DNA of 62,416 bases from Xylanimonas cellulosilytica (GCA_001072465.1 JVKM01000044.1:1-62416); one strand, 5' to 3'; shown: positions 52,783 through 62,336, numbered from the stretch's first letter. Notes: generated from the sequence alone by a model not told the origin. Numbers and translations: made by a program.

Positions 52783-55442
52783 GCAAAACTGTCGACACCA
52801 AGCCCCGCGCTCAGCGCATCGATTCCCAGGACGAGGCCGTGGCCTCGTCCGTGGAGGCGACCGAGCAGCGCGAGGCCACCGCCCAGGACCAGGCGCCCGT
52901 CGCTGCGGGCGAGTCGCCGGCGCCCAAGCCCAGGACCACGCGCAACCGCCTGCTGACGATCACGCAGCGCTTCGCGACGTTCCGTACGCGTCTGCCGATC
53001 TGGTCGCTGCTCGTCCTCGCCCTGCTGTTCGCCGGACCGGTCGCGGCCTTCGAGCCCGTGTTCGGTGGGGGAGCGGGCGCGATCGCCGCGGGCGCGGGCG
53101 TTGTCTGCGGCCTCTTGATCGCCGCCGCCTCGACGCGTTGGCGCTGGGACGCGCTGACGACCGTCCTGAGCGTCGTCGTTACGTACTTCCTGCTGGGCAG
53201 CGCGGCCACCCTGCGCGCCGAGGCCCTCTACGGGTTCCTGCCCACGGGTAAGACCCTGCAGGTCATGGTGCTGGGTTCCTTCCGCGCGTGGAAGGATCTG
53301 CTCACCCTGACGGCCCCCGTGTCGGTCTACTCGGGCCCGGCCCTCGTGCCGTGGATGTGCGGCCTCGTGTGCGCTGTCCTCGCGGGCCTGATCACTGCCC
53401 GCTCCGGGCGCGCGGTCCTCGGGTCGATCCCGCTCGTCGCCATGGGCGTCATTTCGGTTTTCTTTGGCCTGTCTCACCACGCTCTGCCCGTGTGGGCCGT
53501 GCTGGCCTGGTGGGCGCTCCTGGCTGCCTGGTGGGCGCTGGCCGCCCAGTACCAGCGCATCACGCTGGGACAGGACGTCCTTGTGGGCCGCTCCGCCTCG
53601 GGCGGCGGCGAGGCGACGGCCGCGCGCCAGTCGCGTTCGACCGTGTACGTCGGCACGCGCCTGCTGGGCGCCCTCGCGGTTCTCGCGGTGTCCGTAGGCG
53701 TCGCGCTGCCCGCTGCGGCGTTCCTCGGCGCGGGCGGGACTCGCATTGTGGGCCGCGACCTGGTGGATCCGCCCCTCGACATTCAGGCCTACCCCTCGCC
53801 CCTGTCCTCCTTCCGCCACTACACGACGGACCTGCAGGACGAAACCCTCCTGACCGTGTCCGACCTGCCGGAGAACCAGCGCGTGCGCATCGCCGCGATG
53901 GACGTGTACGACGGCACCACCTTCGGCATGTCCACGAAGCGCGGAGACGGACACACGGGCTACATCCCCGTGGAGTCCACGATCCCCGGCCGCGCCGAGG
54001 GTGACTCCCTCGTGACCGTGACGACGAGCGGCCTGTCCGGCCCGTGGGTGCCGGTGCTCGGCAGCCCCTCGGAGATCGCGTTCACGGGTGCGGGTTCCGC
54101 TGCCCAGAAGGACGGCCTCTACGTGGACACGTGGGCGAACGCCGCGCTGACGACCGGCCCTGCCGGAACGATGACGTACAACGTGCGTACGTCCTTCGCT
54201 GAGCCCGTGCGCGACGAGGACCTGGCGTCCCTGTCGGTCGTGCCGCTGTCGGTGACGGATAAGAACGTGCCCGAGGGTCTGGCAACCAAGGTCTCGGAGC
54301 TCACCCAGAACGCCTCCACGGCCCTGTCCGCCGCGCGTGCAATCGAGCACTACCTGGCGAACAACGGCTACTACCTGAACGAGAACACGCAGTTCTCGCG
54401 TCCGGGTGTGCGTACGGACCGCCTCGAGCGAATGCTGAGCGGCGACGAGCAGCTCATCGGCGACGACCAGCAGTATTCGGCGCTCATGGCCCTGATGCTG
54501 CATCAGTTGGGTATCAACGCTCGCGTCGTCATGGGTGCCTACCCCGAGGGTGGCTCCCAGGGCGGTCCCGCGACCCTGCACGGCTCGGATATTCGCGCGT
54601 GGGTCGAGGTCGAGTTCGAGGGCGGCGTCTGGGCTGTCTTCGATCCCACGCCCCCGCGCGACCACACGCCGCAGACCCAGGTCCCCAAGCCTCGGAGCGT
54701 GCCGCGCCCGCAGGTGCTCCAGCCCCCGGAGCCCCCCGAGGCTCCCGCCGAGCTGCCTCCGACGACGCGCGACCAGAACGCCGACCCGATGGAGCCCCCG
54801 GCCGAGCCTTTCCCGTGGGGTCTCGTCGCCGGTATCTCGGGTGGCATCCTGTTGATTCTTCTGCCGCCGCTGATGGTCCTGCTGTTCAAGGCGGGACGCC
54901 GCAGGCGTCGGCGCCGCGCCGCCGCCGTGGGTGCGCTGGTCGGCTCGTGGGACGAGGTCGTGGACCTCGCCGCCGACTCCGGCCTGCGCATCGACGTGGG
55001 TCGTACGCGCCAGGAGACCGCCTGGTCGCTGGCCTCCCAGTGGGAGCTCGGCGAGGACCCGGGCGACCCCTTCACCCTGGTGACGGGCGAGGTGCGCCAC
55101 GGCGACGACGGTTCGACGGACTCGGTGGAGGTCGACGAGGCCGAGGCCGGCGCGGGCCGCTACATCATCGACGGCTGGAGCCGCTTCGGCGACGATGTGC
55201 CTGCCCCCGTGGTGATCGCGCGCTACGCGGATATTGCGAGCTTCGCCTCGAACGGCGCCTCGCGTGACCGTGCGCGTGACGCGTGGGCCCAGGTGCGTTC
55301 CCTGCGTACCCAGGTGAGCAAGAAGGCCGGCTTCCTGGCGCGCGTGCGCCGCGCGCTGTCCCTGCGAAGCCTGCGCATGCGCCGCAAGTTGCGACTGAGC
55401 GCGTCGATCGCGCGCACGATGGATGAGGAGAAGAAGGCGTGA
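52779..55442 (+). CDS. TgpA-like transglutaminase-fold membrane protein, catalytic residues missing
   Basis: An 887-residue protein. It has a polar N-terminus, five or more membrane helices (about 75-320), an outer region with a transglutaminase-like core (about 555-625), a Pro-rich linker, another helix (about 690-710), and a basic cytoplasmic C-terminus. In the core, where active enzymes read GDCEQFA or similar, this protein reads GDDQQYSALMALM (position about 563). Where active enzymes have HAWVEV it reads IRAWVEVEFE. The Asp region survives as FDPTPP. Cys and His are therefore both absent, and an inactive scaffold role is likely. It overlaps DUF58 and the kinase by four bases each, so the genes are tightly coupled. 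Confidence 0.88.
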   Translation: MSKTVDTKPRAQRIDSQDEAVASSVEATEQREATAQDQAPVAAGESPAPKPRTTRNRLLTITQRFATFRTRLPIWSLLVLALLFAGPVAAFEPVFGGGAGAIAAGAGVVCGLLIAAASTRWRWDALTTVLSVVVTYFLLGSAATLRAEALYGFLPTGKTLQVMVLGSFRAWKDLLTLTAPVSVYSGPALVPWMCGLVCAVLAGLITARSGRAVLGSIPLVAMGVISVFFGLSHHALPVWAVLAWWALLAAWWALAAQYQRITLGQDVLVGRSASGGGEATAARQSRSTVYVGTRLLGALAVLAVSVGVALPAAAFLGAGGTRIVGRDLVDPPLDIQAYPSPLSSFRHYTTDLQDETLLTVSDLPENQRVRIAAMDVYDGTTFGMSTKRGDGHTGYIPVESTIPGRAEGDSLVTVTTSGLSGPWVPVLGSPSEIAFTGAGSAAQKDGLYVDTWANAALTTGPAGTMTYNVRTSFAEPVRDEDLASLSVVPLSVTDKNVPEGLATKVSELTQNASTALSAARAIEHYLANNGYYLNENTQFSRPGVRTDRLERMLSGDEQLIGDDQQYSALMALMLHQLGINARVVMGAYPEGGSQGGPATLHGSDIRAWVEVEFEGGVWAVFDPTPPRDHTPQTQVPKPRSVPRPQVLQPPEPPEAPAELPPTTRDQNADPMEPPAEPFPWGLVAGISGGILLILLPPLMVLLFKAGRRRRRRRAAAVGALVGSWDEVVDLAADSGLRIDVGRTRQETAWSLASQWELGEDPGDPFTLVTGEVRHGDDGSTDSVEVDEAEAGAGRYIIDGWSRFGDDVPAPVVIARYADIASFASNGASRDRARDAWAQVRSLRTQVSKKAGFLARVRRALSLRSLRMRRKLRLSASIARTMDEEKKA

Positions 55443-56974
55443 CGCCAGCGGTTGCGGGTATGAGGGGCCCCGAGATTCCCGGTTTCCGGTGGGTGCGCCC
55501 GCTGGGCCAGGGTGGCTTCGCCGACGTCTTCCTGTACCGTCAGGAGCTGCCGAGTCGCGAGGTCGCCATCAAGGTCGTGCGTACGCAGGGCGATGAGCGG
55601 GGCACGAAGGAACTGCACCGCGAGGCCGACGCCATGACGCTGCTGGCCGGTCACCCCGCGGTCGTCGAGCTGCACGGCGTGGGCACGACGGCCGACGGCC
55701 GCGCCTACCTGGTGATGGAATATTGCCCGGTCGCTGACCTGCTCACGCAGGTGCGCGCGCGCCCGATGGACCTGGAGAAGGCCCTCGGCACGATGATCAA
55801 GGTGTGCGGCGGCGTGGAAATGTTCCACCGCCAGGGGTACGTGCACCGCGATATCAAGCCGTCCAACATCATGCTGGACGCCTACGGCAAGCCGGTGCTC
55901 GCCGACTTCGGTGTGGCCTCGAAGATCGGGCAGCTGGAGGTCGGCGCGTTCGATGGCTTCTCGGTGCTGTGGGCACCCCCGGAGCAGCAGGACGTGAATT
56001 CCCTGGCCTCGCCCCTGCAGGACGTGTGGGCGCTGGCCTCAACGACGTGGACCTTCGTGACGGGGCGCAGCCCCTTCGAGGATCCGATCGGCGACAATTC
56101 TGCCGCGTCGATCGCGAACCGCGTGCAGCGTGGGCGCATGCGTGGGCTGGGTCGCGCGGATGCGCCGGCTGAGCTCGAGCGCGTGCTGCGCGCGGCCATG
56201 GCGATCGATCCGCAGGAGCGTACGCAGAGCGCGATGGAGTTCGGTCAGGGGCTGCAGCGCGTCCAGAAGGAGCTGGGCCTGCCGCGCACGGAGATGGAGA
56301 TCAAGGAGAAGCGCTCCAAGGCCTCGACGACCGTCTCGGGGGACCAGAAGACGCGCCTGCGCGGCGCGCCCGTCATCGACCCGGATAAGACGCGCCTGCG
56401 CTCCTCGGCCTCGTACTCCTTCGAGGGCGGGGCGGGCTCCGGCGGCGTCGAGGCGGTCGCGGATTCCTGGAAGATCGATCGTTCCTCGGACGTGGACGAG
56501 GACTCGATCGGTCGCGTGGTCGAGGATTCCTCGGGCGCCAAGCGGGGCATCTCGCCCGTCGTGGGCGTGCTCCTGGCGCTCGTGGCCGCGGTGATCGCGG
56601 CCGGCCTGGTCGTGGGCATGCTGCGCGGCGAAGGCTCCTTTACTCGCATTTCTCCCGCCCCCGAGACGACGAGTGCGTCGCCCGCCCCTGGGGATGCCGT
56701 GGGGTCGGCTCCGCCGCAGGCCTCCGGCTTGACGGGGGAGTACACCGACGGCGTGGTGACGTGGACGTGGACGGCACCGACGGGCCCGGCCCCTACCGAC
56801 ATCGTCTACGCCTACGAGGCCACGGGTCCGGCAGGCACGTCGCGTGGCCGCGTGGAGACCACGACGGCGATGGTGGACGGCGCCAGCGGCGAGAATTGCA
56901 TGGAGATCACGACGGTGTCCCGCTCGTCGGGGCGCATGTCTGAGCCGCTGCGTGCATGTGTTGATGTGCCGTGA
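55439..56974 (+). CDS. Membrane Ser/Thr protein kinase with extracellular Fn3-like tail
   Basis: A 511-residue Hanks-type kinase. Kinase domain about 15-280: glycine loop LGQGGFADVFLY, catalytic Lys in EVAIKVV, catalytic loop YVHRDIKPSNIML, DFG in LADFGVAS, APPEQQ in place of the usual APE. A juxtamembrane region rich in Ser/Thr/Arg has two KTRLR repeats. A single helix lies at about 372-392 (ISPVVGVLLALVAAVIAAGL), then a short outer domain with a strand pattern like Fn3 and two Cys near the C-terminus. There are no PASTA repeats. The GTG at 55439 overlaps the preceding stop. Its partner phosphatase and FHA protein are encoded just downstream. Confidence 0.92.
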   Translation: MTPAVAGMRGPEIPGFRWVRPLGQGGFADVFLYRQELPSREVAIKVVRTQGDERGTKELHREADAMTLLAGHPAVVELHGVGTTADGRAYLVMEYCPVADLLTQVRARPMDLEKALGTMIKVCGGVEMFHRQGYVHRDIKPSNIMLDAYGKPVLADFGVASKIGQLEVGAFDGFSVLWAPPEQQDVNSLASPLQDVWALASTTWTFVTGRSPFEDPIGDNSAASIANRVQRGRMRGLGRADAPAELERVLRAAMAIDPQERTQSAMEFGQGLQRVQKELGLPRTEMEIKEKRSKASTTVSGDQKTRLRGAPVIDPDKTRLRSSASYSFEGGAGSGGVEAVADSWKIDRSSDVDEDSIGRVVEDSSGAKRGISPVVGVLLALVAAVIAAGLVVGMLRGEGSFTRISPAPETTSASPAPGDAVGSAPPQASGLTGEYTDGVVTWTWTAPTGPAPTDIVYAYEATGPAGTSRGRVETTTAMVDGASGENCMEITTVSRSSGRMSEPLRACVDVP

Positions 56975-57050
56975 TGTGGATCATGCAATCGGTTGAGTTT
57001 TATCCTCCGCGACGCATCGCTTCTCAACGAGGCGCTGGTCACGTCGCGTG

Positions 57051-57056
57051 TAGAAT
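57051..57056 (+). promoter_or_regulatory. -10 element of the PP2C gene
   Basis: TAGAAT, with a leader of about 48 bases before the ATG at 57111. It indicates a separate promoter for the phosphatase-FHA pair. Confidence 0.5.
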
Positions 57057-57110
57057 GGTCAGTATCGCGCGTGATCCCTCGCGCTCAACGCAGCTAAAGG
57101 ATGAAGGCAC

Positions 57111-57983
57111 ATGTCTCTGAATGAACATGCGGAACGTCCCGCAGTTCGATGGGGCGCCTCGACCGACATCGGTCCGGTCCGCTCTGAAAACGAGGATTCA
57201 TGGCTGGCTGTCCCTCCCGTCTTCGCCGTCGCAGATGGGATGGGTGGCCACCTGGGTGGTGCCCAGGCCTCGTCGAGTGCCGTCATCACCCTCCAGGAAT
57301 TTCTGAGCACCGATCGTCTGGGCAACCGCCCCGTCGACCTGGTGGACCTGTCCGTCGCGATCGACGCGGCGGCGACGGCCGTTGCCTCGCTGGCCCCGAT
57401 CGACAACCCGGCGAGCGCTCCGGGTACGACCCTGTCGGGCGTCATGGTGCTGCGCACCGCCGAGGGTCCGTACTGGCTCTCATTTAACGTGGGTGATTCG
57501 CGCGTGTATGTCGTGGGCGGCGGGGGTATCCGTCAGCTCACCCACGACCACTCCGCGCTGCAGGAGGCGCGTGACCTTGCGGCCACCTCCGGAGCGCCCC
57601 GTGTGATCCCTCCCGCAAACGTTGTGACAAAGGCGCTGGGTGCCGGGCAGACCGGAAGTGTGAAAGCCGACTACACAATCATGCCGCTGGAAGAAGGTGA
57701 TCGGGCGGTCATCTGTACAGACGGCGTGCACGGCGTCCTGCGTGATTCGCAGATTCATGCGGTTGTTGCGGCCGGCGACGGCCCTCAGGGGACCGCGGAT
57801 GCGCTTGTGCGCGCGTCGCTGGAATCGGGCACGCGGGATAACACGACCGCCGTTGTAGTTTACGCAGGAACCAAATCACGAGTAACATTGACATCGAATG
57901 TCATGAATCGGATGATTCAACCAGTACGTCCGGCGTCGATCGAGACCGCTCGCCGGGTTCCTCGTAGAGAAGGCAGTAACTGA
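57111..57983 (+). CDS. PP2C-family Ser/Thr phosphatase
   Basis: A 290-residue PPM phosphatase that would reverse the neighbouring kinase. Metal-binding motifs are all present: GPVRSENEDSWL, VADGMGGHLGG, FNVGDSRVYVV, VICTDGVHGVL and SGTRDNTTAVVV. There is no membrane helix, so it is cytosolic. A 45-residue basic tail (ETARRVPRREGSN at the end) follows the domain. The ATG follows AAAGGATGAAGGCAC. The stop TGA shares one base with the ATG of the FHA gene, so translation is coupled. Confidence 0.95.
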   Translation: MSLNEHAERPAVRWGASTDIGPVRSENEDSWLAVPPVFAVADGMGGHLGGAQASSSAVITLQEFLSTDRLGNRPVDLVDLSVAIDAAATAVASLAPIDNPASAPGTTLSGVMVLRTAEGPYWLSFNVGDSRVYVVGGGGIRQLTHDHSALQEARDLAATSGAPRVIPPANVVTKALGAGQTGSVKADYTIMPLEEGDRAVICTDGVHGVLRDSQIHAVVAAGDGPQGTADALVRASLESGTRDNTTAVVVYAGTKSRVTLTSNVMNRMIQPVRPASIETARRVPRREGSN

Positions 57984-59293
57984 TGCTTCAGATTGGACGC
58001 TTCCTGTGCCGCGGGCAGGGCGCGATGCTCGTCACGGGCCCCCTCGGTGCGGCACTGGTTCCGCTCGACTTCGCAGACTCTGCGGCCGACGTGGTGTGGG
58101 GTCGTGCCGACACCCAGGCGTGGCTGTCTCACGTTCAGGCCGAAAAGGGCGACGCCCTCCTCCTGGACTGCGCGGGCGAGCAGCCCTACCTGACCGTGCT
58201 GGGTAACATCCAGCTGCGCATGCGCGCCGCCGGCCAGATCACCGAGCAGGTCTGGACCGATCCGATCTGGGCGTGGCCCTTCAACCCCGGCGAGTGGCAG
58301 ACCTTCGAGGCCACCATCGTCGACGGCGACGAGGTCACGTGGATGGTGCCCGCCGCCGACCGCGTCGAGGCGGGCGAGATCCGCATTGGCCGCGCGCTCG
58401 ACGAGGTCGAGGCCCTCGCCTCGATGCCCGTCGACACCATGGGCTTCCTCATCAACCCCGACATCCCGGATCACGAGCGCCGCGCCCGCCGCGAGGCCCG
58501 CGAGGAGCTGCCGGAGCCGACCATGCACACTGCCTCCGTGGACCTGGCTGCCGTCGAGGCCCAGTTCCTCGCCGCGACCAGCAACGGTCCCGTGTCGCTG
58601 AGCTCCGCTTCCCGCACCCCCGACGAGGTCTCCGAGGAGTCGGATGAGCAGATCGAAGGCGAGTCGCACGAGGAGGCGCCCGCGAAGGACGCCGAGCAGC
58701 CCTCGGGCGAGCTCTACGTCGTCGCCGACGCTGAGGAGCCGCCGGTCGACACGGCGGAGTCCGCCGAGCGTGCCGGTGGTTTCGGCGAGTCCGGTACCCC
58801 GGCCTCGTCTGAGCCTGCCCCCGAGGCGGTCGTCGAGCCCCCCGCCGCCCCCGAGGCCATGAGCGCCGAGGGCCTGGCCGACCTGGGTGCCGAGACCGAC
58901 ACCGAGGCGACGATCCTGCGCCTGGCCCCCACGAACTCGGGCCCCGCCGCGCCCGTCGCGTTCCTGATTCACGGCGGCACCGTGCCCGTCGAGGTTTCCC
59001 GTGACGTCGTCATCGGCCGCGACCCCGACGCCCGTGCGCTGACCGGCCGCCCCGTCGCGACCGTCCTGCGCGTGCCCAGCCCGCAGACCGAGATCTCCCG
59101 CTCGCACTGCGCCGTCATGATGACGACCCCCGGCTCCTGGGCTCTCATGGACCTGGGCAGCGCGAACGGCACCGTCCTGCGCCACGCCGACGGCTCGTTC
59201 CAGGACGTCACCCCCATGGTGACGATTGCCCTGAACGATGGCGACCTCATCGACGTGGGCGAGGGAACCACGATCGAGTTCCGCGTGCGCTGA
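57983..59293 (+). CDS. FHA-domain protein
   Basis: A 436-residue cytosolic protein. The first 165 residues form an unrecognised domain (starting MLQIGRFLCRGQGAMLVTGP). A long acidic, Glu/Ala/Pro-rich linker follows (about 175-320). The C-terminal 100 residues are an FHA domain that reads phosphothreonine: VVIGRDPDARALTG, TEISRSHCAVMM and MDLGSANGTVLRH supply the GR, SRxH and NG residues. It probably binds the phosphorylated kinase or its substrates. A terminator follows, closing the cluster. Confidence 0.93.
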   Translation: MLQIGRFLCRGQGAMLVTGPLGAALVPLDFADSAADVVWGRADTQAWLSHVQAEKGDALLLDCAGEQPYLTVLGNIQLRMRAAGQITEQVWTDPIWAWPFNPGEWQTFEATIVDGDEVTWMVPAADRVEAGEIRIGRALDEVEALASMPVDTMGFLINPDIPDHERRARREAREELPEPTMHTASVDLAAVEAQFLAATSNGPVSLSSASRTPDEVSEESDEQIEGESHEEAPAKDAEQPSGELYVVADAEEPPVDTAESAERAGGFGESGTPASSEPAPEAVVEPPAAPEAMSAEGLADLGAETDTEATILRLAPTNSGPAAPVAFLIHGGTVPVEVSRDVVIGRDPDARALTGRPVATVLRVPSPQTEISRSHCAVMMTTPGSWALMDLGSANGTVLRHADGSFQDVTPMVTIALNDGDLIDVGEGTTIEFRVR

Positions 59294-59307
59294 CACAACT
59301 GATTGAC

Positions 59308-59343
59308 GCAGGTGGGGCGGGCCTTCGGGCTCGCCCCACCTGC
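59308..59343 (+). terminator. Terminator of the phosphatase-FHA unit
   Basis: GCAGGTGGGGCG and CGCCCCACCTGC form a 12-base stem with a further GCC/GGC extension, followed by ATTTGTC. Confidence 0.85.
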
Positions 59344-59476
59344 ATTTGTCTGTGTTGTTCACGGGGGAGAGAGGATCGGTCGACTGTCCCGGCCTCGTCT
59401 ATGTAAGGACAATCATGCTCGCGCACGCCTTGAGGTGACCTTGGTCCCTTGAAGCGTGTATCCTTACCCCTGGTAG

Positions 59477-59494
59477 CGACCCGCTGGTGGGTCG
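59477..59494 (+). promoter_or_regulatory. Hairpin in the ppdK upstream region
   Basis: CGACCC and GGGTCG flank a six-base loop about 30 bases before the start. Further upstream, GTAAGGA (59403) and TCCTTAC (59461) form an inverted repeat around a TATCCT box that may be the -10. Both suggest control of this gene. Confidence 0.4.
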
Positions 59495-59525
59495 GTCATC
59501 GCAAACACGGAAGTTGAGGACCACG

Positions 59526-62243
59526 ATGGTCAAGTACGTATACGACTTCTCCGAGGGCGACAAGTCCATGAAGGACCTCCTCGGAGGAAAGGGAGCCAAC
59601 CTCGCCGAGATGACGAAGCTCGGTCTGCCCGTTCCCCCCGGCTTCACGATCACCACCGAGGCGTGCCGCGCATACCTCAAGGAGTCGACGGTTCCCGAGT
59701 CGCTTGCCACCGAGGTCACCACCGCCCTGCGCGGCGTCGAAGACCAGATGGGCCGCCGCCTCGGTGATCCCTCCGACCCGCTCCTCGTCTCTGTGCGAAG
59801 CGGCGCCAAGTTCTCCATGCCCGGCATGATGGAAACCGTCCTGAACATCGGCCTCAACGATGAGTCCGTTCTCGGCCTTGCTGCCGTTAGCGGTAACGAG
59901 CGCTTCGCGTGGGACTCCTACCGCCGCCTCATCCAGATGTTCGGCAAGACCGTTCTCGACATCGACGGCGACCTCTTCTCCGACGCCCTCGACGAGCTCA
60001 AGGCCGCGCGCGGCGTGAAGGGCGACACCGAGCTGACCGCCGAGGACCTCAAGGGCCTCGTCGACACCTTCAAGGGCATCGTCAAGGAACAGACCGGCAA
60101 CGACTTCCCGCAGGACCCGCGCACCCAGATGGACATGGGCATCGAGGCCGTGTTCCGCTCCTGGAACACCGAGCGCGCCCGCATCTACCGCCGCCGTGAG
60201 CGCATCCCCCACGACCTGGGCACCGCCGTCAACATCTGCACCATGGTGTTCGGCAACATGGGCGAAAACTCCGGCACCGGCGTGTGCTTCACCCGTGACC
60301 CCTCCTCCGGCCACTCCGGCGTCTACGGCGACTACCTCGAGAACGCGCAGGGCGAGGACGTCGTTGCGGGCATCCGCAACACCCTGCCCCTGTCCGCCCT
60401 CAAGGACATCAACAAGCCCGTCTACGACGAGCTGCGCGCCATCATGCGCAAGCTCGAGACCCACTACCGCGACATGTGTGACATCGAGTTCACCGTCGAG
60501 CGCGGCAAGCTGTGGATGCTCCAGACCCGCGTCGGCAAGCGCACCGCCGCCGCCGCGTTCCGTATCGCCACCCAGCTCCTGGGCGAAAAGCTCATCACCC
60601 GCGACGAGGCCCTGGGCCGCGTCACCGGCGACCAGCTCACCCAGCTGATGTTCCCGCAGTTCGACGCCAAGGCCGAGAAGGAGCTCATCGCTCGCGGCAT
60701 GGCTGCCTCCCCGGGCGCCGCCGTCGGCAAGATCGCCTTCAACAACGCCCAGGCCGTCGAGGCTGCCGAGAAGGGCATCAAGACCGTCCTCGTGCGTCGC
60801 GAGACCAACCCCGATGACCTGCCCGGCATGGTCGCCGCCGAAGGCGTCCTGACCGCCCGCGGCGGCAAGACCTCGCACGCCGCCGTCGTCGCCCGCGGCA
60901 TGGGCAAGACCTGCGTGTGTGGCGCCGAATCCCTCGTCATCGACGAAGCTGCCGGCACCGTCACCATCGGCGACCTGGTCCTCACCTCCGAGGACACCAT
61001 CGCCATCGACGGCCAGACCGGCGAGATCTTCCGCGGCGAGGTCCCCGTCGCCGACTCGCCCGTCACCACCTACCTGGCTGACGGCCTCGAGGCCGGCATC
61101 GCCGCCGCCGGCGAGGACCAGGGCACCCGCGAGCTCGTTGAGGCCGTTGACAAGCTCCTCGGCCACGCCGACAAGGTCCGCCGCCTGCGCGTGCGTGCCA
61201 ACGCCGACACCCCCCTCGACTCCAAGCGCGCCATCGCCTTCGGCGCCGAGGGCATCGGCCTGTGTCGCACCGAGCACATGTTCCTGGGTGAGCGTCGCCC
61301 GCTCGTCGAGCGCGCCATCCTCTCCGCCCCCGAGTCCGACGAGCGCCAGGCCGCGTTCAACGAGCTCGAGAAGCTCCAGAAGCAGGACTTCCTCGAGATG
61401 CTCGAGGTCATGGACGGCAAGGCCATGACCGTGCGTCTCATCGACCCGCCGCTCCACGAGTTCATGCCCGCCCTCATCGAGCTGGAGACGAAGGTCGCCG
61501 TCGGCAAGGCCACCGGTACCCTCGACCCCGCCGACGAGGCCATGCTCGTCGAGGTCCGTCGCATGCACGAGCAGAACCCCATGCTGGGCCTGCGCGGCGT
61601 GCGCCTGGGCATCTACCTGCCCGGCCTGTTCGCCCTGCAGATGCGCGCCCTGTGTGAGGCCGCCGCCGAGCTCGTGGCCCGCGGCCTCAACCCGCGTCCC
61701 GAGATCATGGTCCCGCTCGTCGGCTCCGTGCGTGAGCTCCAGCTCGTGCGCGAGGAAGGCGAAGGCATCATCGCCTCCGTCGCGGCCGCCCACGGCGTGG
61801 ACCTGTCCGGCGTCTCCATCGGCGCCATGATCGAGCTGCCGCGCGCCGCCATGACGGCCGAGGACCTCGCCGAGGAAGCCGACTTCTTCTCCTTCGGCAC
61901 CAACGACCTGACGCAGACCGTGTGGGGCTTCTCGCGCGACGACGTCGAGGGCGTGTTCTTCCCGCAGTACATCGAGGCCGGCATCTTCGGCGTCTCCCCC
62001 TTCGAGTCCATCGACGTCCACGGTGTGGGCACCCTGGTCTCCGAGGGCGTGCGCCGCGCCCGCTCCACCAAGCCGAACATCAAGCTCGGCGTGTGTGGCG
62101 AGCACGGTGGCGACCCGCAGTCGATCCACTTCTTCCACAACGTGGGTGTCGACTACGTGTCCTGCTCCCCGTTCCGCGTCCCCGTCGCCCGCCTCGAGGC
62201 TGGCCGCGCCGCGGTCGAGGATCACGTGGACATGACCGCCTGA
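59526..62243 (+). CDS. ppdK: Pyruvate, phosphate dikinase
   Basis: A 905-residue PPDK interconverting pyruvate, ATP and phosphate with PEP, AMP and pyrophosphate. The N-terminal ATP-grasp part has DLLGGKGANLAEMTKLGLPV and SVRSGAKFSMPGMMETVLNI. The phosphohistidine domain has LTARGGKTSHAAVVARGMGK with the catalytic His at about 458. The TIM-barrel PEP domain has AEGIGLCRTEHMFLGERR and ends with GVCGEHGGDPQSIHFFHNVG, including the active-site Cys. Full length. The ATG at 59526 follows TTGAGGACCACG. A hairpin follows the stop. Confidence 0.97.
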   Translation: MVKYVYDFSEGDKSMKDLLGGKGANLAEMTKLGLPVPPGFTITTEACRAYLKESTVPESLATEVTTALRGVEDQMGRRLGDPSDPLLVSVRSGAKFSMPGMMETVLNIGLNDESVLGLAAVSGNERFAWDSYRRLIQMFGKTVLDIDGDLFSDALDELKAARGVKGDTELTAEDLKGLVDTFKGIVKEQTGNDFPQDPRTQMDMGIEAVFRSWNTERARIYRRRERIPHDLGTAVNICTMVFGNMGENSGTGVCFTRDPSSGHSGVYGDYLENAQGEDVVAGIRNTLPLSALKDINKPVYDELRAIMRKLETHYRDMCDIEFTVERGKLWMLQTRVGKRTAAAAFRIATQLLGEKLITRDEALGRVTGDQLTQLMFPQFDAKAEKELIARGMAASPGAAVGKIAFNNAQAVEAAEKGIKTVLVRRETNPDDLPGMVAAEGVLTARGGKTSHAAVVARGMGKTCVCGAESLVIDEAAGTVTIGDLVLTSEDTIAIDGQTGEIFRGEVPVADSPVTTYLADGLEAGIAAAGEDQGTRELVEAVDKLLGHADKVRRLRVRANADTPLDSKRAIAFGAEGIGLCRTEHMFLGERRPLVERAILSAPESDERQAAFNELEKLQKQDFLEMLEVMDGKAMTVRLIDPPLHEFMPALIELETKVAVGKATGTLDPADEAMLVEVRRMHEQNPMLGLRGVRLGIYLPGLFALQMRALCEAAAELVARGLNPRPEIMVPLVGSVRELQLVREEGEGIIASVAAAHGVDLSGVSIGAMIELPRAAMTAEDLAEEADFFSFGTNDLTQTVWGFSRDDVEGVFFPQYIEAGIFGVSPFESIDVHGVGTLVSEGVRRARSTKPNIKLGVCGEHGGDPQSIHFFHNVGVDYVSCSPFRVPVARLEAGRAAVEDHVDMTA

Positions 62244-62288
62244 TCGCTGGTGGCGCTTGCTCTGCTGAGTAGCGCTGATTGAGTGCGG

Positions 62289-62322
62289 CGAGGCCGCGGC
62301 CGGGAAACCGGTCGCGGCCTCG
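62289..62322 (+). terminator. Terminator of ppdK
   Basis: CGAGGCCGCGGCCGG pairs with CCGGTCGCGGCCTCG (one mismatch) around a short AAA-containing loop, followed by TTTCGTT. Confidence 0.75.
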
Positions 62323-62336
62323 TTTCGTTGTGGTGA

